From the NCBI GenBank assembly GCA_963995525.1, contig OZ023217.1, positions 2,138,627 to 2,202,626 of the forward strand: a stretch of 64,000 nt of DNA, in the 5' to 3' direction. Under the pieces are notes generated by a model. The model worked only from the letters and a program-made list of their open reading frames with translations. It was not told the origin of the DNA and searched no databases. This document shows, in pieces, positions 1 to 12,900 of this stretch (positions are counted from its first letter, which is position 1; every line of letters starts with the position of its first letter). Both the position numbers and the translations under genes were made by a program. This DNA is from Escarpia spicata. Lineage: Eukaryota; Annelida; Polychaeta; Sabellida; Siboglinidae.

Positions 1-818
1 AACTACTTGTCCTAAAATGTGTATGCAGTACCCTTATACAACCCTAAGGTGTACCTACAGTGTTTTTTTAATCGAAATAAAACTGTTAATTTAGCATCAC
101 ATATTTGTGTAAGCAATATATCAGTTAAACCTTCAGCATGTATTCAGGGAATTTTCATATTATTTTCTTTTGCCTAAATATCAAACTGCGAGCATAATAG
201 TTTGAAATAAAAAATCTTTTATATTCCACAACATTAGACATCTGTGACGATTCTGAATGAAAATGTGGCATTTTATAGTTCCCTTTCAGTGCAAAAAGTC
301 AGATTAGAAACGGGAATATTTACTAAACTTCAGCATTTGCAGTTGTTTTTACACAGACGCTTTATGCTCCAGTGGGAACGAGGAGTCGTAATGAATGAGT
401 TCATAGCAGAATAGTCTGACTGGCACTGATCTAATCACAGTCAATCTCACATGTGGCAACATGCATCTGTAAAAGTTCCCTCGTCTAATTTACCTGTAAC
501 TTTATTCAACACATAACTACTATTGTGGAGTGCTGTGGTGCAGTGCCTAGAGCATCGGATCTCAACTGAGAGAAATTTTTTCACTCAACATTGCTCCAGT
601 TCACTCAGCTGTATGAATGAGTACCTGAGTATAGACAGTGGTGGATATGTACGAATAGACTTCGTGCATTAACTGCAGCATAACTGGATGCGTCCCAGAG
701 AAGTCGAGATGATGTTTGAACTGGTCTTCCAGGGAGTAAAGTGAAAAGTGCTTTGAGCAGTCCTAAGGACTGGATACTGCACTATATAAGAACTTAACTT
801 TAATGTTTACTGTTACAG
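1..818 (+). other. HMCN: Intron upstream of the first visible exon (partial)
   Basis: AT-rich sequence with no exon that I can support; it ends at the acceptor 'tgttacag' (818). The only recognisable content is a SINE at 525-803. Earlier hemicentin exons must lie to the left of the window, because the first exon enters in phase 1 in the middle of a series of Ig domains. Confidence 0.75.
525..803 (+). mobile_element. tRNA-derived SINE copy 1
   Basis: Member of a family found about eleven times in the window. The shared parts are a tRNA-like head ('cctagagcatcgga'), a body with 'tgaatgagtacctg' and 'gacagtggtgga', and a tail 'ggactggatactgc' followed by 'tatataagaactta'. This copy has lost the B-box segment. 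Its 3' end lies 15 bp before the acceptor of the exon at 819. Confidence 0.8.
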
Positions 819-943
819 TTGCTCCTAGGATCAGAAACCCCAACAGTGTGGTGCTTGTGAACAATGGTGAGACTGCCAAGTTGAGGTGTGACGTAGACGG
901 TATACCACCACCAACAATCACCTGGTACCGTGGCGCATTCGAG
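819..943 (+). CDS. HMCN: HMCN exon: Ig domain 1, first part
   Basis: Enters in phase 1 after 'ttacag' as 'VAPRI' and leaves in phase 0 at 'gag|gtaaca'. It carries the B-strand Cys ('KLRCDV') and the core Trp ('ITWYRGA'). With the exon at 1740 it totals 270 nt, a 90-residue I-set domain. Confidence 0.92.
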
Positions 944-3900
944 GTAACACACTTGTCACACTTTTATGCTTGGTTCTTGTGTTACTGTACTGTTCCTGTA
1001 CTGTTCCTGTACTGTTACTGTACTGTTACTGTACTGTTACTGTACTGTTACCGTACAGTTACCGTACAGTTACCGAACAGTTACCGTACTGTTACCGTAC
1101 TGTTACCGTACTGTTACCGTACTGTTACCGTACTGTTACCGTACTGTTACCGTACTACATTTGAACGTTTATAATTTTACATATATATTTTGTTCAACAG
1201 AAACTGATATAAAATAATACAACAGGTGACTCCTGCTGCTGCTCCTGCGGTAGTGACTTTTAACAAGTCTTAGTGGGAGTCTCCGTGATCCTTTCTGTTT
1301 TGTAAAACAAGATATTAGTTTTCATTCCAGGGATTGTAAATTAATCCCTGACAGTTTGGTGCCTGAGATGTAAATCGTTTAGGAGAAAAACTTTTACGTA
1401 CCCTCTCACACACATAAAATACGCTATCTTAATTATAGTTAGATGTTTGCCTCCTCACCAGATGCTGTGTTTTAGATGAAAGCACTGCTGTACATCAAGA
1501 CTATAGTTAGATGTTTGCCTCCTGACCAGATGCTGTGTTGTAGATGAGGGGTCTGCCGTACATTAAGACTATACTTTGATGTTTACCTCCTGACCACATG
1601 CTTTGTTGTAGATGAAGAGACCTCAAGACTATAGTTAGATGTTTGCCTCCTGACGAGATGCTGTGTTGTAGATGAAGGGTCTGCTGTACATCAAGACTAT
1701 AGTTAGATGTTTGCCTCCTCACCAGATGATGTGTTGTAGATGAAGGGTCTGCCGTACATCAAGATCAATAAGGTGGGGGAACTGTTCATTGACGGCACCC
1801 AGGAGATGGACGCTGGAGAGTACCAGTGTGTGGCTACCAACGAGGCGGGCACAACCACTGGCAACGTCATCCTACAAGTCGGATGTATGGACGTTCTCCT
1901 ATCACTGTTTCCATCACATGACACCATAGTATTTACCCGTCTACCTGTCATTTGGACGGGCTAAATTCATTGTGAACATTGTTACGGCCTTGCTAAACAC
2001 AATTTAGATGGGCTAGATTCATTGTGAACATTGTTACGGCCTTGCTAAACACAATTTGGCAGGCAATATACCTTCAACATATTATAGTCTGAAAAACTTG
2101 TTTTTTTCTCCTTGTTCCCAGGGGTGAGGGTGAAGTATAGTATTGTCGAACCACTCGCTCTGTTCTTTCTTCCTGTCAGCAGCCCGCCTCTCCATCTTTC
2201 ATCCTCACCTGATCAACTCATGTCCCTCCTCATATCATAAAACATTATATTAATAAATAATAATACATTTCTGATACAGTGCCCCATCCAAATAATTGTT
2301 CTGGGGCGCTGTACAATGGCTTTTACAGATAAGTTAATAACATAAAACCATACATGCTTAATTAAAGAGAGATATGGTAGCTAGATAGGACTTTTTTTAA
2401 TGCATAATTGATATAATATTATATATGCCCAAGTTTAAGAGTAGGTCTTATTGAATAGGAATATATTTAAAAAAAATTGTGCCAGACCCCCCGTTTCCAT
2501 TGCAACAATCAAAGATGGCTGCCAGATAGGGAAAATTTAGCATAATTGGGAAACATCGTACCTCCTCCAATAATGCAGCAATCAATGTGATTCTTTCTAT
2601 TTCTTATTTACAACACCTTATTCTATGCAATGTGTCGAAGATATATTTTATGTTATTTATCATTATTTAATAAAAAAAATATATATATTTAGATTTTGTT
2701 GGTAAAATATCCATATTTTCCATTACAGCCACCAAGTTCATCTCATGATTATAAAATAAACGAAATATCTCTTCGACATTGCATAGAGAAGATACACAGG
2801 GACACATGAGTCAAAATGTCATTAATGTAGCATTATTATTTCTATATAATGTTTCCAAATTGGAAAAACACTGGTTTTAGCAAACGGGTGTAAACGGCTG
2901 TCTAAAATTGGATAATGGGATTTACTGCATGACAGAAGCACACTGCCCATGAATATAAGTTACTTAGAGGTATATAAATGTTATAAAAGTTATCTTTATT
3001 AATAGTAAACATAAAATGCTATCAGAATACATCAGAAACACTTGTTGAGTATTTTTTGTCAAAAAGTGTCATTTTAGCTGCAGCTAGCTAAAATATGCAA
3101 TCATCACTACTAAATCTAATCCAATGAAAAACAAGGAAGAGTCTGCCTCCTTTAAACAAAAATTAATTTAATAACAACCATCTTATTTGATAGCTGTTTG
3201 TTGCAGCTGCGCCTGTCATCACCAACGCCCCGAGTAGTATTGGCGTTGACATCCTGAAGAACACGTCCCTGCCCTGTGACGCCTCTGGTCTGCCCCCACC
3301 CCAGGTCCTGTGGAGGAGGGCGGACGGCAAGCCCATCGACTTCCAGTACAGGTTCACCATGCTCAGATCTGGCACCCTCTTTATCAATGGTACATATGAT
3401 CATTTCAGTTGTTCCCTTAGTGTCCCGCAGCAAATTTTTGAGATGATTTCTTGGTGTTGTTATTCAGTGATGTTTTGTGATAATCCCAACATGTGTGGCA
3501 GTGCATTTAGAAAATCACATAGTGTCAAACACTAATGTCGGGAGATGATCTCATAGTGACGTACAGCGATGTTTGGAGATGATCCTTTAGTATTGAACAG
3601 TAATATTTTGAGTTGATCCCTTAGTATCAAACAGCAATGTTTTGAGATGAACCCTGTATGGTAGACAGCAACATTTTGAGATGGTCCCTTTAGCCTCAAA
3701 CAATGATGTTTTCAGATAATATCTTTAGTGTCAAAAACCAATGTTTTGATATGATCCCTTGGTATAAAACAGTGATGTTTTGAGGTAATCGCTTAGTATT
3801 GTACATCAATGTTTTCAGATGATCGTTTAATGTTGAACAGCGATGTTTTGAAATGATTCCTTTGGTGTTGAAGTGATGTTTTGAGATGATCCTCTAGGCC

Positions 3901-6900
3901 ACACTAATTTTATTGTTAGGATTACGGATTTTTGAGACATTTTGATTAGGGAGGAGGGGGGAATAAAAAATAAAAGTCATTGCACGAGAAAGGTGTTTTG
4001 TGTCAATACAAGAATTATTACATGAGCCATACAGACATTGCTAAAAATTTATTTAACCTTGTATCAAAACTTGCTAGACACGTACTATTATTAACATTTT
4101 ATAATAAAAGTTGAAAACTATTAGAATTTAGAATAACAAGTGTCTATAATAAGACTTGGCAGATACCATTATGGTGTTTTATTTCCGTTTTGTCAAAAAC
4201 AACGTTAGCGGGTCCGTAATCCGAATAATAAATTGGTGTCACCTTAGTAGTGAACAGAGATGTTTTAGGATGATCCTTGGTGTCAAACAACGATGTTTTG
4301 ATATGATCCTTTAGTATCGAATAGCAATGTTTTGAGATGATTCTTTAGTATTGTAGAGCAATGTTTTGAGATGATCGTTTAGTGTTCAAACATCGATGTT
4401 TTGAGATGATCCCCTTAGTGTTAAAGTGATGTTTTGAGATGATCCCTTAGTGTAAAAAACAATGTTTTGATATGATCCTTTAGTATCGAATAGCAATGTT
4501 TTGAGATGATTCCTTAGTGTTGAAGTGATGTTTTGAGATGATTCCTTAGTGTTGAAGTGATGTTTTGAGATGATTCCTTAGTGTTGGAAGTGATGTTATG
4601 AGGTGACCCCTTACCTCAAGACTGCCATGGTTGCAGGTATCCAGAAGGAGGACGAGGGGATGTACACGTGTCGCGTGCAGAATGAGTTCGGAAGTCAGGA
4701 GGTGTCTGCCTTCATCACAGTCACTGGCATAGGTGGGTCTTTGTTTCTTTCACACAGCATTGTTTATTGTCATGCAACTCTTAAAGTTACAAAATAGGAC
4801 ATTAAAAAAACAAAATTTTATCAAACTATATCAGTTCTAACATGTGGTCAGCCCAAATGTGTTCGTTGAACTACTTATTTTAATATAGTGTGACCATTGT
4901 CTGTTTATTATCAGTGACCTAGCCATTCAAGTACAATAGTAAAAATGCCGAAGGTGTAGACTTTCTGTAGGCTAGGGCATCGGACTCTCAGTTGAGAGAA
5001 CCTGGGTTTGAATTCTGTGCTATATAAGAACTTACCTGTTATTTTTAGTTCACCCTGACCCAAGGGTGTATACTTTATTGTCTGTTGTTTCAGTTCGCCC
5101 TGTCATCCAGTACACCAACCCAAGGGTGTATTCTTTATCGTGTTGTATCAGTTCGCCCTGTCATCCAGTAGACCAACCCAAGGGTGTATACTTTATCATC
5201 TGTTGTTTCAGTTCGCCCTGTCATCCAGTACACCAACCCAAGGGTGTATACTTTATTATCTGTTGTTTCAGTTCGCCCTGTCATCCAGTACACCAACCCA
5301 AGGGTGTAGACTTTATCATCTGTTGTTTCAGTTCGCCCTGTCATCCAGTACACCAACCCAAGGGTGTATACTTTATCATCTGTTGTTTCAGTTCGCCCTG
5401 TCATTCAGTACACCAACCCAAGGGTGTATACTTTATCATCTGTTGTTTCAGTTCGCCCTGTCATCCAATACACCAACCCAAGGGTGTATACTTTATCGTC
5501 TGTTGTTTCAGTTCGCCCTGTCATCCAGTATTACAACCCAAGGGTGTAGACTTTATCATCTGTTGTTTCAGTTTGCCCTGTCATCCAGTACACCAACCCA
5601 AGGATGTATACTTTATCATCTGTTGTTTCAGTTCACCCTGTCATCCAGTACACCAACCCAAGGGTGTAGACTTTATCATCTGTTGTTTCAGTTCACCCTG
5701 TCATCCAGTACACCAACCCAAGGGTGTATACTTTATAATGTGTTGTTTCAGTTCGCCCTGTCATCCAGTACACCAACCCAAGGGTGTAGACTTTATCATC
5801 TGTTGTTTCAGTTCGCCCTGTCATCCAGTACACCAACCCAAGGGTATAGACTTTATCATCTGTTGTTTCAGTTCGCCCTGTCATCAGTATTACAACCCAA
5901 GGGTGTATACTTTATCATCTGTTGTTTCAGTTCGCCCTGTCATTCAGTACACCAACCCAAGGGTGTAGACTTTATCATCTGTTGTTTCATTTCACCCTGT
6001 CATCCAATACACCAACCCAAGGGTGTATACTTTATCGTGTGTTGTTTCAGTTCGCCCTGTCATCCAGTACACCAACCCAAGGATGTATACTTTATCATCT
6101 GTTGTTTCAGTTCACCCTGTCATCTAGTACACCAACCCAAGGGTGTAGACTTTATCATTTGTTGTTTCAGTTCGCCCAATCATCCAGTACACCAACCCAA
6201 GGGTGTATACTTTATCATCTGTTGTTTCAGTTCGCCCTGTCATTCAGTACACCAACCCAAGGGTGTATACTTTATCATCTGTTGTTTCAGTTCGCCCTGT
6301 CATCCAATACACCAACCCAAGGGTGTATACTTTATCGTCTATTGTTTCAGTTCGCCCTGTCATCCAGTATACCAACCCAAGGATGTATACTTTATCATCT
6401 GTTGTTTCAGTTCGCCCTGTCATCCAGTACACCAACCCAAGGATGTATACTTTATCATCTGTTGTTTCAGTTCGCCCTGTCATTCAGTACACCAACCCAA
6501 GGATGTATACTTTATCATCTGTTGTTTCAGTTCGCCCTGTCATTCAGTACACCTACCCTAGGGTGTATACTTTATCATCTGTTGTTTCAGTTCGCCCTGT
6601 CATCCAATACACCAACCCAAGGGTGTATACTTTATCGTCTATTGTTTCAGTTCGCCCTGTCATCCAGTACACCAACCCAAGGATGTATACTTTATCATCT
6701 GTTGTTTCAGTTCGCCCTGTCATCCAATACACCAACCCAAGGGTGTATACTTTATCGTCTGTTGTTTCAGTTCGCCCTGTCATCCAGTATTACAACCCAA
6801 GGGTGTAAATTTTATCATCTGTTGTTTCAGTTCACCCTGTCATCCAGTACACCAACCCAAGGATGTATACTTTATCATTTGTTGTTTCAGTTCGCCCTGT

Positions 6901-9900
6901 CATCCAGTATTACAACCCAAGGGTGTATACTTTATCATCTGTTGTTTCAGTTCGCCCTGTCATTCAGTACACCAACCCAAGGGTGGAGACTTTATCATCT
7001 GTTGTTTCATTTCGCCCTGTCATCCAGTACACCAACCCAAGGGTGTATACTTTATCGTGATGGAGACAGACAGCATTTACAAGATGATCTTGATAGGTTG
7101 ATCAAATGGTCTGAAAAGTGGCAAATGCTGTTCAATTTTGGGAAATGTAAATGCCTCCACACAGGTCATGGAAAAGAAGAGGTAAAATATAAAATGGGGG
7201 GTACTGTTCTAAGTACTACTGTAAAAGAAAAGGACTTAGGGTTAACCATTAGTGCTGATATGAAGGTTTCAGAGCAGTGCGGAATTGCAGCGTCAAAGGG
7301 AAATCAAATCCTTGGACTAATTAGGCGAAATATAGCGTATAAGAAAAAAGAATTAATAGTACCGCTGTACAAAACAATAGTGAGACCTCATTTAGAATAT
7401 TGTATACAAGCATGGAGGCCATATCGCAAGAAGGACATAGATATGCTAGAAAGAGTACAGAGGAGAGCGACTAAAATGATACCAAATCTGAGGGATCTTA
7501 GTTACGAAATACGCCTAAAAGAATGTGGTTTAACAACACTAGAGACCAGGTGATTGAGAGGAGATCACATAGAAGTGTTTAAAATATTGAATGGTTATGA
7601 AAATATTGATAGAAACATTTTTTTCTCAGTTAAGAAAGATAGAAGGACCAGAGGACATGAAGCTACATTAGTAAAGGAGCAGTGTAGATTAGATATAAGA
7701 AAGTTCTCATTCTCACAAAGGACTGTAAATGAATGGAACAGATTATCTGCTGATTGTGTTGGTGCTAGTAGCGTGAATATGTTTAAAAATAAAATCGACA
7801 CACACCTTAAAAAGGCGGGATACATGTAGATAAAAAGTATTGGACTCTCGATAAGCCAAAAGGCTTCCTTGTCCAACTGCCATCCAGAGTAATTTTCTGG
7901 ATGGCAATCTTGTTAAATCTTGTTAAATCTTGTCTGTTGTTTCAGTTCGCCCTGTCATCCAGTATTACAACCCAAGGGTGTACACTTTATCATCTGTTGT
8001 TTCAGTTCGCCCTGTCATCCAGTACACCAACCCAAGGATGTATACTTTATCATCTGTTGTTTCAGTTCACCCTGTCATCCAGTACACCAACCCAAGGGTG
8101 TAGACTTTATCATCTGTTGTTTCAGTTCACTCTGTCATCCAGTACACCAACCCAAGGGTGTATACTTTATCATCTGTTGTTTCAGTTCGCCCTGTCATCC
8201 AGTACACCAACCCAAGGGTGTAGACTTTATCATCTGTTGTTTCAGTTCGCCCTGTCATCCAGTACACCAACCCAAGGGTATAGACTTTATCATCTGTTGT
8301 TTCAGTTCGCCCTGTCATCCAGTATTACAACCCAAGGGTGTATACTTTATCATCTGTTGTTTCAGTTCGCCCTGTCATTCAGTACACCAACCCAAGGGTG
8401 TATACTTTATCATTTGTTGTTTCAGTTCGCCCTGTCATCCAGTACACGAACCCTAGGGTGGCGACCATTGTGGGGCGTACAGTGAAGATGCAGTGCACAG
8501 TGCTGCAAGGCAACCCGTGGCCCCGCATCATGTGGATGAAAGACGGCGAGCTGGTGGGGGACCATGAACGCATCGAGGATGACGGCAATGGCAACATGGT
8601 CATCCACAATGTACAGGTGGAGGATGAGGGAGAGTTTGTCTGTCTTGCTACCAATGTTGGTGGTAACGCCACCTACGTCACCAAGCTTGATGTGCAAGGT
8701 AGGTGACAATTGAAGAGGTTCATCAAACTGGATGGTTCACATGGGTCATATTTCTACTTATTTTGCAGTAAGTTAACCTTTTTTTTGTTTTGATTGGTAT
8801 CAGCAATCTTCATCACTACTGCTAGCTGATGATGTGTGTATCTGTGCACGCACGCGTGGGCGGCGTGTGCGTGCCTGTGTGCGTGCGTGCGTGCATGTGT
8901 GGCTGTATGCATGTGTATTTGTGCACATGTGTATGTAGGAAGATGTCATCTGTGTTTGTAATTATAAATTTGTAATTGCCTACGGATTACTAATTTTTAT
9001 GGTAAACTCATCTATAAATTCTCATACCTGCCATGTATTTTAAACACAATGTCAGCTAATTATCTATAAGACACACTTTAATTCACTTGTGACTTGTGCA
9101 TTGTTGATTATCACTCAGTATTCCATAGTAACATATGTCTTTCTGCAGTGCCACCTAGCATCAGACTTGGCGAGACTGAGTTCACCGCCAACGAGGGCAG
9201 TACCATCCAATTGCCCTGCGAGGTCAAAGGTGACCCGAGGCCAAAGATCATCTGGACGAAAGGTGGCGTGCGTATATCTGACACAGACCCTCACTATTTC
9301 ATCAACGAGGACGGAAGTCTCGATATCTTCAGTGTGAAGACACAAGACACAGCCACATATGTCTGCACGGCCATCAACCATGCTGGGTCGAAAGAAAAAC
9401 GAGTCACGCTGTTTGTGCAATGTATGTACCCACAAGATGTCACACCCCTCCATTTTGTTCTGTCTAGAGCACACCCCTCTGCTGTTAAAAGCGAGTGTCT
9501 TCTATGTCTGATGACATGTGAATGGATTCAGGGGTGAATGTCTCCTCCCTAACCTGGATATTTCATAGTCTGTTTGCCCTATTAATTTGATACATATTAA
9601 TACTTCTGATACCCCACAGGCAACGCATCTCAAAGACTTCAAGAGATTGTCTCTTGTGGTCATTGTGTTCAGGTTTCTCTATCATAGATTGCTATAAGCA
9701 GTATGTACCTGGTAACAACTTATTATAGTGCAGTAATAACAGTAGACAGTAATACTGGGTTAAAATCACTTCTGGCATTGAACTAAACTTACATTGTGCT
9801 GGACCATTCTGCTCAGAGCCTAGAATTCCAAATAGTTATATGTAGGCAAAGTGAAAAGTCTATTTACTCCAAGCAGGTTTCTACTTACTTGGTGCCAAAT

Positions 9901-12900
9901 TTAGCAGTAATGACATTAACACAAGGCGCTCATGCACCCATGTTCGCTCCAATGATGATCAATAACTCAATTGATTCTTTATTATACAGTTCAATATCTT
10001 TCAAAATATATATATGTATATATACATGTATAAAACAATAATTTTATGATGCTTTACATACAAGTAAAATTATGTTTGCCATAGATACTAAAAAACTGAT
10101 GTAAATGGCACATTTATTTGTGCTGACTTTATATAATATATTTAAGAACAATTTTAGAATGCTTTATGTGCAACTAAAAATTTTGTTTTTTGTCTTTATA
10201 TTTGCATAAATACTGAGAGACGGATCTAAATAGTGCATCATTGATCTGTGTTCACTTTACACTTCAGTGCCACCCAGGATTGCAACGTCCAAAGACGACT
10301 TCATTGTAATTGTCAACAACCCGGTGCAGCTACCCTGTGAGGCCATCGGGGTGCCGCCCCCTATGATTCAGTGGAGGAAGGGCGGGCAGAACTTGACCCG
10401 CACTGACCCCGGGGTTGTGTTCCTGCCCAATGGGGCGCTGCGCATCAACCGGGTACAGACGGAGGATGGGGGTGTTTATGAGTGCATCGCCACTAGCATC
10501 GCTGGTGTTGCTACAAATGCTCTCACTCTTATTGTACAAGGTCCGTGTCTGTGTATTTATTCATATATATATAAATGTATATATGTATATATATATCTGT
10601 GATTGTATACCTAAATAAGATTGAACAATAATGGGTCAATGGAATACAAAAAATACTCATTCTATAGAAGTTAGATAATTACTAAATCCACAAGATGGCT
10701 GCCATGACAGTGACTACTTGCTAGTCTTAGTAGGAGTCTCCTACACCGTATATTGTACAACTTTAATTTACCTATCTTTTATATTAAATAGTCACTGACA
10801 TCGACCTGCCACTTGACATTGAATATGCAGATGACCCTGACTTTGTCAGTTATTCCCGAATTTTCCTGGACCGAATTGAAGAAATTACCCCACGCAGCTT
10901 GGCAGAATGCTACCTCACCATCAACGAATCCAAAACCGAAAGAACATCTGTCCAGAGACGCACCAATCGAATATCTGAGGAGTGGCGGATGACAAAGAAG
11001 CTAGACTCACTGCTGGGAGACGCAGAGAATGTCGCACGCAATAAACAGCTCGCAGATGTAGCATTTCGGAAGCTGTGGACAGTCTGGTTCAAGCGGAATC
11101 AGATCAGTTTGAAGCTACGACTTCGCGTCTATGCATCATTCGTTCTGACAGTGCTGACCTACAACATGGGCACCTGGGGTCTGACTCAGATGGAGTTAAA
11201 CCGAATGGATTCGTACCATTGCCATCATTTGCGTCAGATAATCGATGGTCATTACCCACAGAAGATGACTACAGAAATCTTATATCATCCATGCCAGTGC
11301 GAGCCGATCAGCCAGTTGGTCCGAAAAGCCCGCTGGCGACTCTTCGGACACGTGCTACGTTTGCCAACGAATGTCCCTGCATAGCTTGCCATTGACGAAT
11401 ACTTCAAGCCGCACAGGGGTGGCTTTCATGTGTGACCTCAGGTGACATTGCCAACGATGGTGAATGGGAACTTGAACATAGTTGGCTTGCAACTGCGCAG
11501 TTCCGAGGACATCAGAAAGCTACATGCTCTCAACCACATCGGATGGCACGAATTGATGAGCAGACCATTGAAATGGCATAAGTGAATCTTACATCGTTTG
11601 AAACACGAACATGTTTATTATATGTATATAGTTACATTATATAGTTATGTGTATACTATACTTAATTTGTATTACTGTTCTAACCTACCCCCTGGTACAT
11701 GTACAGTATTGGAAAAATAAATACATCTATCTATCTATGAATAGTTTAATACAATAAAAATAATTCTTGTACATCAAAATTGTATAATAGAATGTTTTGG
11801 GTTTGCTTTTCAACGTGACTGATTTAATATATTTTTTTTCATATACCTTTATGTTTGAAACAAATAGTTATTATTGGTTGTTATTGTTATCAAGATCACA
11901 TTTGATTGTTGTCAACAATGAGAGATCGACATAAAACCATGGTGCATGTGTAGTGAGGTAGTTTTGCCTTACAACATCGGGGCGAGTAATTATAAGTATT
12001 ACACTTGTTGCCCTTTTCAACAGTTGTACACGTCTGTAACTTAATAATTCACTACTTTTATTACATATGTTGTTGAAACAAAGTTTAATTTGCTGTTGGT
12101 TGCAGTTCCGCCCCGCATCGTGAGCGAAGGCCGCAGCTCGGTGATAGTCCTCGTGGGTGATGAGGTGACTCTGGACTGTGAGAATGTCGGCTACCCACCC
12201 CCTATGATCACGTGGACCAAGGAACGTCGCAACATTGACTTCTTTGACATCAGTCACAACTACCAACTGAAGAAGTCGGGCTCACTGTTTATTGAGGAGG
12301 CTGTGCTAGACGACACTGCCCGCTACACGTGTCAGGCTGAGAACCCTGCTGGCATCGCATCCACACAGATCAACCTCATTGTACATGGTAAGCCAGTCTC
12401 GCTGATTGATCTATCCATCAGGTGACCTGACACCTAGCAAAAGGTCTGTCAAGCCCTACAAAATGGTTGTTGAACATGTGGAACGTTCGGACATTCATTT
12501 GTATATTTTTTGAAATTCTGGTCCAAATCATTTATCTTTATGACAAAAATCTAAGGCAACTGTATGCATAAATGTTTGGTCTGGCATATGTCATGTTGCC
12601 ATAGTGATGTAATGCTCATTATATTACTGTTATCAACATCGTTGGCAAGGCAACGCTTGACGGAGGTCGCATGCATAATTTTGAATGTGACAGGCAAGTC
12701 GCAATGTTCTGGATCCATCGATTGTTGCATAGCTTTGTGGATATTTTTATTGTCCATGTTTTCAATCCTTAAACACATTCTCTTTGCCCTCACCGAAATT
12801 TATTTCAAGCAATGAAGTTAACTTGTATATAATGCATGATTCATGCAACTTAGTTCAATTCCTATATATTTCTCCTATCCTAGTTTTTGTCACATCTTGT

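Larger units (their letters stand above)
1885..3206 (+). other. Intron Ig1-Ig2
   Basis: 1.3 kb, AT-rich. A segment containing 'gttacggccttgctaaac' occurs twice at 1955-2060, and a related copy is at about 61,085. A short LINE-like 3' fragment lies at 2120-2235. The stretch 2985-3100 resembles 48,575-48,695, which marks another dispersed repeat. Confidence 0.7.
3390..4636 (+). other. Intron within Ig2
   Basis: Nearly the whole 1.25 kb intron is a degenerate minisatellite interrupted by an inverted-repeat element. Confidence 0.8.
4733..8425 (+). other. Intron Ig2-Ig3, mostly 60-bp minisatellite
   Basis: 3.7 kb. After about 230 bp of unremarkable sequence come a broken SINE (4968-5040), the array, a LINE insertion, and the rest of the array running into the next exon. 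Confidence 0.9.

Noticed and set aside
5066..7553. Long open frames of 300-543 codons, rich in Ser/Thr/Pro/Cys
   Set aside because: They are translations of the 60-bp minisatellite in different frames (60 is divisible by three), the last one running on into the LINE. No splice or codon evidence for a separate gene.
7554..7829. Separate small gene downstream of the array (91 codons)
   Set aside because: It is the continuation of the LINE reverse transcriptase after an in-frame TGA ('LRGDHIEVFKILNGYE' etc.).
9422..9537. Extension of the Ig4 frame past its donor
   Set aside because: The open frame runs on for about 38 codons by chance, but the 'gtatgt' donor at 9422 restores phase 1 as for all other Ig exons, and the extension has no domain features.
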